Source: Acridotheres tristis (Eukaryota > Chordata > Aves > Passeriformes > Sturnidae). From it: 64,000 nt of DNA. The first letter of the stretch is position 1. Every line of letters starts with the position of its first letter. This document shows, one piece after another, positions 24,258-35,700 of this stretch. A program made the position numbers and the translations under genes. The notes beneath the pieces were generated by a model that made no database searches, was not told the DNA's origin, and saw only the letters and a list, made by a program, of their open reading frames with translations. Location: NCBI GenBank assembly GCA_037013685.1, contig CM072887.1:51077154-51141153 (forward strand). Reading direction: 5' to 3'.

Positions 24258-26929
24258 GTGAGCGCGGTGCTTTTGCTTTAGGGAAAGCTGGTGCTTTAAA
24301 GCCACACACTCAGTGATTTCAAACCTGTGAAAAGAGCATGTCAATGAAAATACCTCGGCATATATGGAAGCAGGATAACCTTAGTGGCTGCCCACGCTCC
24401 CAGAGGGTGTTGCCACAAAGGTCTGTGCTATGTTTGCCAGCTGAGCTTCCTAGAGGTATGAGGTCAAGCGAGCACAAAGGTTCAGGCCACTGATGGTAAC
24501 ACAATCCCTGCTGAACTGTGTTCTTCCTTATGACCCAGAGAGAAGCCAGAACAAGCACAGATGGCAACCACATTAGAAAAGAAGCCAAACCTGATAGCCT
24601 TAGAGCAAAACTTACAAATACATACAGCACAGCTATCCTGTGTGCACCTGGGACGGCCACAGCATCCTCAGCTCATTCTGCCTACTTAGATTTGAATGCA
24701 ATGAAGCTTCAGGCAAAATATGCAAAATAAAGTACCAAGTAGAACACCTATAAAGAAGTACAAGTAATAAGCACCCAAGGACATGTCTTGCACAAGGTCA
24801 TTTGCAGAAGTGCCCTTTATTCCATTTATTAAAGTCAGTCAGAGCCACATAAGAGCTGAGAGCAGAGTGCATCAGACGATGGTGACACCAGACCATTGGT
24901 AGCACAACAGAAGGAAATGCAGAAACTCATTTACAAGGGCATGTGGATTACAAATATTTCAGTATCAGAGAAAGAAATATATATTCTGTATAGTCTCTTC
25001 ATATTTCCAAGCATGAGAACAACATAACTATATAAGCTGTATTTCAAGTGGTAGAAGGAAGTGTGTGCTTCTCCATTGTATAAAGATGATGTTTCTAATC
25101 CACATAGTACAGACATGGTAAAAATTACCTTCACAATGCCAAGGCTTGTAACATAGACTCTTTTTTTCTTTAGCCTGCATTTTCAGAGAGCCATTACTTT
25201 ACTGCCACAGCGCCTGATGTTTGTGTGCCTGTTATTTGTGTTTGCTCTAAAATAATGGCTGTGAGGTGAAGGTAACTTGCCCTTCTGGGCCCAGCGCATA
25301 ATTGTACAACTGTTTGTGCAGTAATAACCCATTGTACACATAAAGTGACATTTCTCTAATTGGCATTTGCTGAACGCAAGGGCATCCTCTGCAAACACCG
25401 TGGCTTTTTTATTGGCAGGCCCTTTAGTTATTTCACTCCTCCTAACACAGAATCTCCTGTCTGTCATTAGAGAGGAACAAACCATTCCTCACCACAGCGA
25501 CAGTAATACTATATATTTCTTAATAATATCGCTGAATACTATTATAGATTAGCCCTAAAAGACAGAGTAGTATTAACAGCTGTCCTGGGAATTTGTTTCA
25601 GAAAAGGGAACACTTCTGACCTTTGAGTCCGTGTTTCAGTGCCTTTTTGAGATGCCTCAGAACAAAAGTTCAAGAGGCGTCTCCTTTCAGTTTGTCTCAT
25701 CTTGTTGCATGTTAGAAGTGAGGACAGAAATTCAAGAGAAGCCTGGCTGGTGCTGCTTTCCCTTGCCTTCAGTTCTGCTGTGTCAGCTGATGTTGGCACA
25801 TGCAGCATATTTCTCTGCTTCCTTTGGTTTTGTCTTTCCTTGGTCGCTGCTTTGAGTCCCTACCCAGCCATCTCCACAGCTCTCCTGTCACTGCCATGTT
25901 ACGTAAAAACTCAGAAATGGCTTAGGAAACATTTAAATCTGTGCTATCTTGGCAAGCAGCTAATCCTTGAAGCAAATGCTACTTACACAACAGAGTGCCT
26001 GCGTTTCCTACCCTGTCGTGGAGATGTCATGCCTCATCTCCTAAGGCTGGAAGGAATGCACAACGCTTCGTAAAATAGCTCTGACTTTCCATTTCTACTA
26101 TATAAGCATCTTGTTATCTGTTTTTATAGGGAGAGAAAATGGGAAAGGGAATTCCTGGAAGAGATTACAATTGTCAAACTGGCTTTTGATATCTGTTAAA
26201 CAGCTGAAGCATTAATTTTTTGGCGGCACTGTCAAAAGCCTATGAGGGCTTCCTGACTGAAGTGGAGGAAATAGTACATTTAGTTCAACTACAAGCTGTA
26301 CTTTTAAAAAAATCCATATGAAAACAGACTCATTATTCATTTTTCTGTTAATATGTGGTTTTGCCCTGCAGTTTCAGTAATATTTTTTGTAAGACCTGGC
26401 AATCTAAAAAAGAACTGTAACTTAGAGCTAATGTTTTAATAAACTCTTGTTTATACTATAGACAAACCAGAACAAACAAAATAAAGCTACAAATGACATT
26501 TTTATAGGAATGCAAGAGAAAGATTCATGTGTCTGAATATTTTAGTTACAGTGTGGTAGGCATGACTATTATTTCCTGTAAAGCCAAACTGTATCTTTAA
26601 AGAACTGGAAGAAGGCCACCATGGGAATAGAGCATGGATATGACTTGGGCCTCTAAAGAGCAGCTGGATATAAATACCTTACAATTCAATGCAAAACTCT
26701 CATCAAGTATTCTGAGAATTTTACAGTGGAGCAATGGCAAGATATGGCCATGAGAAACCTGTTTGGAGTCCTCAAAATACCACCACGCAGGCTTATCGCA
26801 AATGCCTCCCTCTATGGTAAAACTGACAAAAAATTTCACAAAGAAGGTTTGCACTGAGATAGGCAAGAAAATGACTGTTTTTAAAAAGTGATCTTAGAAT
26901 TCCAGAAAATAGATCAAAAATGAAAGGGC
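24258..26929. other. Unique non-coding sequence
   Basis: No repeat or gene recognised. Open frames reach 123 codons (25702-26073, plus), overlapped in another frame by a 74-codon frame, without motifs. Confidence 0.55.
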
Positions 26930-27130
26930 CAACCAAAGCCTATTAGATCATATTGTATCTAAGTAAGAAAAATCTATATAGTATATTTTTCAGTATTTTG
27001 TCCAGTTCACTTTTGAGTAGCTCAAACTAATCTGCTCCTCCAGTTTCCATCAAGAGAAAAGAGTTTCATCATAATGATTTTTTCCTAGTAGTTAAACTAA
27101 TAATCCTTTTGCTCATTTGCATAATTTTAC
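26930..27130 (-). mobile_element. Ancient CR1/L3-like LINE fragment
   Basis: Read on the minus strand, this matches the 3' part of an old CR1/L3-type LINE. The blocks 'cagtattttgtccagttcac', 'ttttgagtagctcaaactaa', 'ctcctccagtttcc' and 'gattttttcctagtagttaa' appear in the order expected for such elements (compare …gtgctttgtctagtttagttttgaatgtctcaag…). Divergence is high and no reading frame is preserved. Edges are approximate. Such fragments are old enough to be shared across amniotes. Confidence 0.5.
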
Positions 27131-30100
27131 TACTTTATATCTCATTGAGTCAGTTATTCCCTTCTAGGTGATCTTGGATCTGATACCACCGTGATATCTA
27201 ATTTAATAGCAGTCAAGGTATAAAATGATAAACTAAAAAGAGCAACTGACCACCTGATTTGCAGCCTTGCTCCTTCTGTAACCAGCAGCAAGCTTCTGCT
27301 TGCCTGAGACCTTAGTCAAGAGTCAAGAGGGTGGAAAATCACTACCTTGCTTCTGAAGACAGGCTGTATTTCGTCAGTGCATGGCTCTGAGCTTTATGGA
27401 GGATGGAGAGCTAACAACAAAGCAGCCTCAAAAAGCTCCTATTTTCTTTAGTCAATGTGATGCTCCATGATTTGGTTAGACTGAGAAATTTGGTCACTAT
27501 CACTTTTTCTGCATATTAGTGAAAGGGGGTTTAATGAGTTTTCTGTTTCTTAGTTGTAATAACCCCTTTTTCATTCCCAAATTGCAGACTTCCAGATTAG
27601 GATATCTGGCTGGCCTTTGTATAAAAAAAAATAGAATTCCTTGAATGAGAGAAAGGAGTTTCACACTGCAGACTGTTATCCTACTTCCCAGGCAAGGGCA
27701 AGAAGATGTCATGACCTCATGGACTGACTTTGTATCTCCTCTGTCCTTGAACGAAGATGGTCCCTAGCAGCACACAGAGCAATCCCCAAACATTCACTTC
27801 ACAACACAAAAGGATAAATAGGTGTACAAGAAGAAAAAAGAGTCCATCCTTGAGGATCTTGGAGTAAGTCTGTGAAAAAAAAATTACTACCTAGTAAGGA
27901 ATTTAATTTTTCAACTCAGAGGTTATTATTTTTAACTAGCAGGGTAGCAACTGGCAATAATTGAGAAAGGCTGGATGAGTTTTTGGAAAACTCCTCAATG
28001 CTAAAGGCCTGTCTGCAAAGGGACAAAGTCATGCCATGAAACTACAGACACTTGGCAAACTCCTCAGCAATCTCGAATAATACCTTGTACTGCCCTTGTG
28101 TTATTAGCTATTGCAGTACCATGTAAATCCTTCATGACAGTGCCACTTTTGAAGTGCTGCTGTACTGTCAGGTGTCCTGACATTATCAAGGCTCCTGGGG
28201 ATGTCAGTGTGTGGTGTCTCTTTCTTGCCTCCTTTACAGCAAGTTTCCAAGCCAGGATGTGCAAAAGGCCAGGACGTGACTCAGAAAAAATGTAACTTGG
28301 GTTAGAAGGAAACTTCTTCTCTCACTGTCTCCTCGGAGAACAGGACCTCTTTATCCAGGATAACTGTGTCCATCACCCACTCCTCTCTCGGGATTCATGC
28401 CTGGATTTTTGTCTGAGAAGAGGTGGCTGGTAGGGAGTGCTGGTGGCTGCAAGCAGATGGAAAGGGATGCTGGGCTAAGTCACTGGCAGCTCACCACTTG
28501 TTGAGCTGTTTGAGGTCCTGCAGGAAAAATGCTCACTTTGTGGCACTAAACAGAAATATTGCCAAGAGCAAAAATCACTAAGAGAATCCACTGCTCCATG
28601 GAGATACAGGAAACAAGACAGGAGACCAAGAAAAGACTTTGCCACAATTTACGAGAGTTGGTGCCAGACTACTGACATAAACCTTCCTGTCTGCTGCAGT
28701 ACACAGCCTTCACCTGCAGTATATTCCTTCCCTCTTCTTCCCCATGAGCCAACAAACATGTGGATTTCATTCAAATTAACTGTTTGATGCCACGGTAACA
28801 TATATAAATCTATGAACTTACTGACAACCTAGTCCTGGATCTCCAACAATCTTATGAAAGTCGCTGGCCACTTGTAGGAAGGACTGAGCTGATGTCTGAA
28901 GGTCCCAGGACCAAGGTTATCAGGCACAGAACACACAGGAAAAGCTGATGTGTATCTGACTCCGTTCACTCATATTACTGTATGCAGCAACATCAAAAAG
29001 ATGGAAGGCTCTTCATTCACTGGATCAAGTGGATTTAAAAAATTATATTCACAAAAATGAAGCAACTTTTTTCACTGTGCCAACTTTTCTTTACACTGTA
29101 TTTTTCTCGTATTGTTTCACTGCATTATTTTTCTTCACTTTTGTTACTCTGATCACTACAAATATGAGAAATGTTTATAACTCCTTATTTTTCCCTACAG
29201 AAGAGTAATGCCTAAATGAAGTGATGGCTAACCTTTATTTCTTCCACAATGTCCGAAGGAACAAAACCCAAAACAATGAAATATATAAGCTATTGCTCAC
29301 ACAAGCTGACCAAAACTGCAGTTTTCAAGCATCTGGGAACTGGTTCACTGATTTCAACTGGACTTTATGGAAACACAAAGATCACCTTGAGAGATCAAGT
29401 ATTTATGATTATAATAGATTATTTTGAACTAAAACAAACAAAATATATAATGTCCCCTGAAAATGTCAAATCACTACTTTGCCTCATATTTCAGAGTATT
29501 TTTACAACATATAGCCAGCTCACACCAAAAACGTATATTGACTTGTGTTTATCATTTCACTAATGAATGAGCAGCACTGCCTGCTCCATACAGTCACTCT
29601 TCAAACAAAATAGTGCCATCAAAATGGTGGGCCATGGCAAGGTGAGTTTTCTAATTTTTTTTCTTTTCCTTCTATCCCAGAGCACCTCTTTACTCTCCAG
29701 AGTATTTAAGCACTGAAAATACTTTGTGTAAAAATGATACAAGACTATAAATACCAATTCATGACCCTCAACAACTCTGTACATGACCCTCAGCTCTGTA
29801 CAGCAGCTGTACAGAATGTACAGTCACAGATTTAACAGGTGGGAGAGATGGAAAAGAATTGCATTTAATCTTTAAGCAGATTTCAGAAGGAAGCCCCGAT
29901 ATTCCTGTGTCAGATTCAGTCTCCGTTTTTGCCTCCCAGGTATGGTAATTACAGTCCTGTGCCCACTGGGAACTAGTTGCACATTGAAACACCAACACGC
30001 TTCGCTGGAGGAGGGAGAGGTTTGCCTATGGAAATATTACAAGATGCAGCACTAAATACTCTGACTTTTGATGAATGTGCAGTATCCCTTTCTCACAACA

Positions 30101-31119
30101 CCTAATTATTTTAACTAAACAGATTAATATCTGGTTAGCCACTGTGCAGGGTGACTTTCAAGATTTTAAAGGTGGCCATTGACTAAGTGAAGGCTCTTCT
30201 GGAAAAACAAGGCTTTAGCTACTGCGGTCATCATTCCTCAATTCAAGCTGTGCCAGCAGAACTTGGAGCCTGCACTTAGTCACTGAAGGCAACAGGGTGT
30301 AGGCATACAGACCCAGGCATCCACGGGGTATGATTTCACTGCAGGGTCAGCACCTAAATTAAGTTTGTCCCCAACGCGACATCTCTGTCACAGCACACAG
30401 GGAGGTACCTACACACCCTGCCACATGCCAGTTTGGATTTCATCCCTCTGCCTTGGCCTCAGTGCCAAGCATCAGGAAACTGGCAGGCAACTTGCCAACA
30501 CTTTTTCTTAGAAAACGGCAACCCTTTCTGGAAATGTTCTGAAGGTCTGCAGAGTCTTTCTGGAAAGGTGATAATGTTGAGCTTTTACACAAATACTGTA
30601 AATGAAAGCTACCCTAAAATACTATCACTACCCTAAAACATGATACCCCTAAAAATGGGGGCAAATGAGGTCAATATTAGCCAAAAGATATTACTGTGTA
30701 GCCAGGCATTTCGATTCCTAGAAAGCTGAGGTAAATGACACATATAGTAGCATCAACTAGTTAGCAAGCTTTACGTTTTCAAAGCACACCCTAGGAAAAT
30801 CCACTGATTTTTAATGCAAATGAGTCAAGATTCATCAAACATTTTTGTGCTCAACCTTTTGCAGATTTTGAATTATATAACCAGTTTGTCACGAATCCCA
30901 AAATCTTACTGAAGTGACTGAAAAAAATTAAACCAAAAATTAAAGGAAGAGTATACTCGTAAATCTCAGTTCAATGAAGACCTTTCCATTCCCTCCTCTC
31001 CCCGTCTTGATTTTCCAAACCTCTTTTTAATTGCTGCTTCTCTTCCTACTGCTTCTGCCAAATGCAATTCTTAACCAGCACTCAACTAGCCAGAGCAGAT
31101 GAGGAAACTTACTTCAGAC
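27131..31119. other. Unique non-coding sequence
   Basis: No gene recognised. Short internal repeats occur at about 29760-29820, where 'atgaccctca' and 'ctctgtaca' recur within 50 bp. An overlapping octamer and AP-1-like motif lies at 30814-30827. CpG content rises from about 31.1 kb towards the CpG island. Confidence 0.5.
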
Positions 31120-31570
31120 GCAGTGCATGTGTAGGACCAGGCACCTGTCTGAAGGGAGCAGAAAGGTACACACAGCCCGTACTGCTCAGAGCGACGGCAT
31201 CCACGGGCAGCGCGCACCTGTGAGCACCGTGTCAACAAAGGCACAGACGGGTTAACGGGCTTTCTGCAGGAAGCCTGGTTTCATTCATTAACTACAACCT
31301 CTGGGCTAGTACATGCGGAGGAGGGAACACACAGGCGAGTTCAAACAAAGCTCCCGTTTTCCCTCTGAAACTTTTCAAGTCTCAAAATCTTGCACAAAAC
31401 CCAAGCCGCTGTCACCTGAATGAAAAACAACAGCGGGCACTCGAATAAGTAAGACCCGCGTGAGAGTTTGCAAGCCCAGCCTGTGCGGAAGGCCACCTGC
31501 CAACAGGAAGAAGTGGTGAGAAGGAATTTGGATCCAGCTGCTATCCTCCCTCAGCCAAACAATGCCGCGC
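31120..31570. promoter_or_regulatory. CpG-enriched shoulder
   Basis: CpG dinucleotides are clearly more common here than in the rest of the window. About nine occur between 31170 and 31260, and more near 31390-31570. A minus-strand CAG|GTGCGC donor-like site sits at 31218/31217. Together with the denser core at 32.2-32.5 kb, this could be the edge of a promoter domain. No core-promoter motif fixes a start site or strand. Confidence 0.35.
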
Positions 31571-31600
31571 GATAAACAGCATTAAGGATTTATTTTTTTT

Positions 31601-32077
31601 TTAATCCTCAGTCACACTGGGAGCATCTATATCTGTCATTTTCACTCCCTGGTTACGAGGAGAAAGGCTTGAGAGATTTCTGTGCACAAGTTCACAGAGA
31701 GCTGCTCTCCTGTTTCCTATCATAGCTTTATCAAAGGGATTAAGACAGGAAGAACAGGAGGGAAAGAAGAAGAAATGACGAAGTGCCTCGCCGTAGGGCT
31801 GACTCAAGCTACTGAATTCATCACAGGTAACACAGAAAATCTTGTAGCTGTCTTGTAGCCCCATTTCACATGTCAGACAGAAAGGCTGAGTGGACACAGA
31901 AAGAGGAGATAACTCAGTATCTGCAGCCCTTATTTCCTTAGAATGAAGTAGTGAACACCAGGAAATGCACTGCGACTGCATGCTCAGCGGCTCATTGTGG
32001 CAGGTGCAACTTAACCTTAAGACCACGTAGCCTACTGCACCTTCAGATTTAGCCCGGGCAGCACCTGGGTGAAGCAT
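31601..32077 (-). other. 158-codon cysteine-rich open frame, unproven
   Basis: An open frame on the minus strand begins about 160 bp from the CpG-island core, where a minus-strand transcript would run into it. Its translation has several CxxC or close pairs: CTCH near residue 29, then CLTC, CVTC and CSSC in the middle and second half. Zinc-binding modules such as B-boxes use such pairs, but the spacing does not clearly fit a known domain. There is no signal peptide or transmembrane segment. A frame of this length can arise by chance in 64 kb. Position and cysteines make it worth recording, but coding status is unsupported. Confidence 0.15.
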
Positions 32078-32225
32078 GCCAATAAATCCGCTCGCTGCTG
32101 ATGGTAATAAAAAGGGTTAAAAACCAAGCAGACTGCAGCTGAAAATTCCACAGCGTTTCCCTCCACAGAGGCTGCAAACTGCGCGTCTCCCTTGTTCCAA
32201 AGGGACAAAGTGCCCTAAAGATCAG

Positions 32226-32480
32226 CCGGCTAAACACATGGACACGCCAGTGCCAGCGGCGGGCAGGGATGGCAGGAGAGCTGGGAGAGTTGGAGCATCA
32301 CGGCGATCCCCATTCCCGGCGCCCGGGGACGCGCAACTCGCGGCTACGCGTCGGAGCCGGATTCACCGCCTGGAGCCGAGGAACCCCCTCTCCTTCCTCC
32401 CCGCCCCAGCCCCCGGTGAACACCCAGCATCTGGGCACTACCTGCGTTCATCAGCACAGCCATCCCGCGTCTTCAGTCAT
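32226..32480. promoter_or_regulatory. CpG island, candidate promoter/first exon
   Basis: About 22 CpGs occur in roughly 230 bp (32226-32456), including ccggcgcccgggg, gacgcgcaactcgcgg and ctacgcgtcgg. This is far above the CpG-poor background and GC is high. In birds such islands usually mark transcription starts. A minus-strand CAG|GTAGTG donor-like site lies at 32442/32441, compatible with a first exon running leftward from the island. A TGACGCAT (CRE/ATF-like) motif lies at 32647-32654, upstream for that orientation. A plus-strand 95-codon frame (32238-32525) also spans the island, rich in Arg, Pro and Ala from composition alone. The strand of transcription is undetermined. Confidence 0.6.
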
Positions 32481-35104
32481 TCAAGGAATTTAACAGCCTG
32501 GAAATTCCTGTTGTCCATTATTTGAGGTCACAGATAAAAAGCTAAACAGCAGCCGTGACTCCCATCAATCATAAGTCACTCACTGATAGAGCGTATGGTA
32601 GGAGACCTACTGATGTAAGCTAGTCACCAGAGAAAATACCCACTGATGACGCATATCCAGGCACAAAAATAGTTACAGGGCCCCCAAAGGGATTATTCAA
32701 CAGCCTACATTTAGATATTCCTTAAGAGACCCGCAGTCAATTTGCTGCTATTAGATGGCTGGGGAACATTGAAGTTTAAGTTTCCTCAGCAGACATAACC
32801 ACAAATAGCTGGTTTAAATAAGCTACTGCAATTACAAGCTGTTTTGTAAATTTCAACACTGCATTATAGAGATTAAGTCTAAACAGAATCACTGGCAAAA
32901 AAATGCTGCATAGCCTTTGCTGTCAATATTTACCAATTCCTCCTGCATATTAGACAGCAATGAAAAGAACAATTTAAAATTAATTCACAAATGTTCAAGC
33001 TAAGCCCCTTGTGCTACCCTAGAGCAATGTTTTTAAATCATAAAAAAAAACCAAAACCATATATGCAAAATGGTATGGGATATTTTGGTGCTGCTTAAAC
33101 GCTATCTGGACTACCTTTTGCCTTAATTTTTATCCTTCTTTGGTATTTGCCTCTGTACTACACAAAAATAAAAAATCCAAATAGTTAATCTTTCTTGCAC
33201 AAATCAAAACCATGTAAAGGTAAGTTTTGCAACATGCAAAACCACATACTGTGCACCCGCTTTGAGCAGAGGCTAGAAAGAGGATCCCCAGAAATCCCTT
33301 TGAGCCTAAATTATTCTGCAATTCTGTGCAGCTGGATTTTTTGGCATTAAAAACATAATCCTCTAAATTAACCAATCAACTGATAATCCTACAATACTCC
33401 TGCCCCCTTCAACAGTTCCAGGATCCTTCTCATATCCAGACAGCAACAAAACTTACTAGGCTATAGCTGAGCTTACTAGCACCACTGAGCACCAAACACT
33501 GACTGTGCATTTTGGGCAATATTAAAATCTTTATTTTTTTTAAATGTTTAACATCCAATCCCCCTTTTTGAAAGCAATTTTGGTGCTTAGGAGTCCAAAG
33601 TTTACTGACTTTTTATTGCACATTTAGAATCTAAATATAGGAAAATATTTTATGGCTCTGATACCTATTTCATTGACATACTTTTGGAAAGCATTACCTA
33701 GCCAAACAAACACTCAAAGATTTATAGTGTTTACCCTGTAAAGCAGGAGAAGGAATTGTCTCAGGCTATGAACTTCTACCTCATTTTCTTCATCTGTGAT
33801 AACATTATTAAAAATAACACCAAAAATTATTTTTAGCACAACTGTTTCGTAAAGCCCTCATGTTTCTCTCATGCATCCATATGCTGCCAGTCCACATGGC
33901 CTAATTTAACAGTCCTAAGCAGAAATATTGGTGCCCTCTAGCTGATTTTCCTCACCAATTTCCTGCAGACACTGAGCAGCAGTCTCTCTTTTCTCCTGAC
34001 ATTCCTGGGTCTTTTACTGGTGCCTTCAAAATGCAATGCCCTGGAATAAAACCAGCCACTTCCTACAGAAGACACAGGAATCAAAACACTCAAATCCCTT
34101 AGTGCTCTCAACTGTAGGAGCTCTTTAAATAGCCTAAGTGCTGTGAAAAACAGGAGATGTATAACTGTGTTCAATACCACCTTACCAAGAATTAGTGAAG
34201 CACATAAATACATTTTATAACAAGTTTGCACATTCCATGGGAAAATACAGCCTTGAAATTTTGCATGAAACACAGGAAGCCCCTCACCCATTCAGAAGTA
34301 GTACAGTTACCTCCGCATCAGGAGCCTTTAAAAAGCTTATAAACCTTTTAATATGTTCTGCCACACATTCTGAAGTTAGTTGGTGATGGATCAGACAATT
34401 TCATAGCTCAGAGCCCAGGATTTTGCCATCACACAAGCCTTGGTGAGCAGGGACAGCTTTCCTCTCCTTTCACTCTGATGTCTGTCAAAGGGACAGACTC
34501 CCTGTTCCACCCTCCCCTGTTCCCATGCCTTCTGCCTTCAGCCCCTCTCCTGGAGGCTGTATCGGGTACCACTGAGGTATGGGGCCTCATCACCTTATAG
34601 CTGGATGTCCCTGTCCAGCAGGGACACAGCTGGAGCACATCTCCAAAGCTAGGAAAGCCACGAGGCAAGCATGCTAACACATACTTTGAACATCATCTCC
34701 AGTGTGACAGGTGAGGTCAACAAAACAGTGTCCAAATCCCAAAGAGGAAATCTCTCCTGGCTGGAGAAAAGCCCCTGCTGAGGAAGAGCTGTCCCAGGAA
34801 ATGCTGAGTCTGTGGTGGCAGGCAGCTGCCTGGCAGCTGTCAGAACAGCTCTTTGGCACCTCTGAGTGCATCTGCTCTAAGCCACTGGCTGCCCAAAGGA
34901 TGCAAGAGAACAGGAGTCTGTGTGGAAAGCAGTGTTAAAGCTCTATTCTCTTCCTCCTTGTCCAGCTAAAAGAAGCAGAGGTTGGCTGGAGCAGCTGTCT
35001 CTGTGCATTTAATTAAACCCATAAAGCTCTGTGGAGAACTCTGGATGGCCCTATCAACCATTAATCAAATTAAACATGGAAGGGAGATCAGGATCTGAAG
35101 CTCA
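32481..35104. other. Unique non-coding sequence beside the CpG island
   Basis: No gene or dispersed repeat recognised. Open frames reach 117 codons (33938-34291, minus) with no domain. An AT-rich block with homeodomain-type TTAATTAAA and ATTAATCAAATTAA motifs lies near 35.0-35.08 kb. Confidence 0.5.
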
Positions 35105-35160
35105 AAATAAATAAATAATACAAATAAACAAATAATACAAATAAATAAATAATACAAAAT
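35105..35160. repeat. 17-bp minisatellite, 3 copies plus remnant
   Basis: The unit 'aaataaataaataatac' occurs at 35105-35121, 35122-35138 (one T to C change) and 35139-35155, followed by a truncated copy. It is a compact AT-rich tandem repeat. Confidence 0.9.
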
Positions 35161-35668
35161 GAAAACTTTTAGGGTCGCATTCATAATCCTCAAAAGGTCT
35201 GTTTAAACCTTGATTGGGAAAAAGGAAGCTGCAGCATATACTGCGCATTTCTGTGTTTGAACAGCAATTGTAAAGCAGAAACTGCTCAAATACGTGGGAA
35301 GCATCAGGTTGATCCTGCAACTTCCATCTGTCTTTGGAAAGTTAACTTCCCATGTGCCACCTGCCTGTTGGAAGACAGAATGGGTTAATCACAGTGGCCA
35401 GGCATTTTGAAAGGGTCCTAGGGCTCCATTTCTCTAGCACCTTACTACAACATTCCAGCCATGATCCTTTCACATACACCTCTAGGAAAAGGATGCTACA
35501 GACTCAGTCAATACTCATTAGGCAGTTGTAAGACAAATCTCTACATCAATTAAAAGATGAAGGGCTTATTTGAACATGGAACAGTCAAAACCCTTTGTTC
35601 ACATAAAACAGGTATTTTATGCCATTTGGAAAGTGACATTTTTGGCACAGTCCATTTTTTGACTTGCC

Positions 35669-35694
<26 letters not shown>
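35669..35694. repeat. T26 homopolymer
   Basis: An uninterrupted run of 26 T. On the minus strand it would be a 26-base A tail, as left by retrotransposition. No AATAAA-like signal lies just before it on that strand and no retrocopy was recognised to its right, so a simple homopolymer is the safer call. Runs of this length are prone to sequencing length errors. Confidence 0.85.

Positions 35695-35700
<6 letters not shown>

Noticed and set aside
24236..24262. GGTTCGAGC resembling a tRNA B box
   Set aside because: No A box at the right distance and no cloverleaf could be formed around it.
32238..32525. 95-codon plus-strand frame over the CpG island
   Set aside because: Arg/Pro/Ala richness follows from GC composition, and no domain or conserved start context is visible. 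The island itself is kept as a regulatory candidate.
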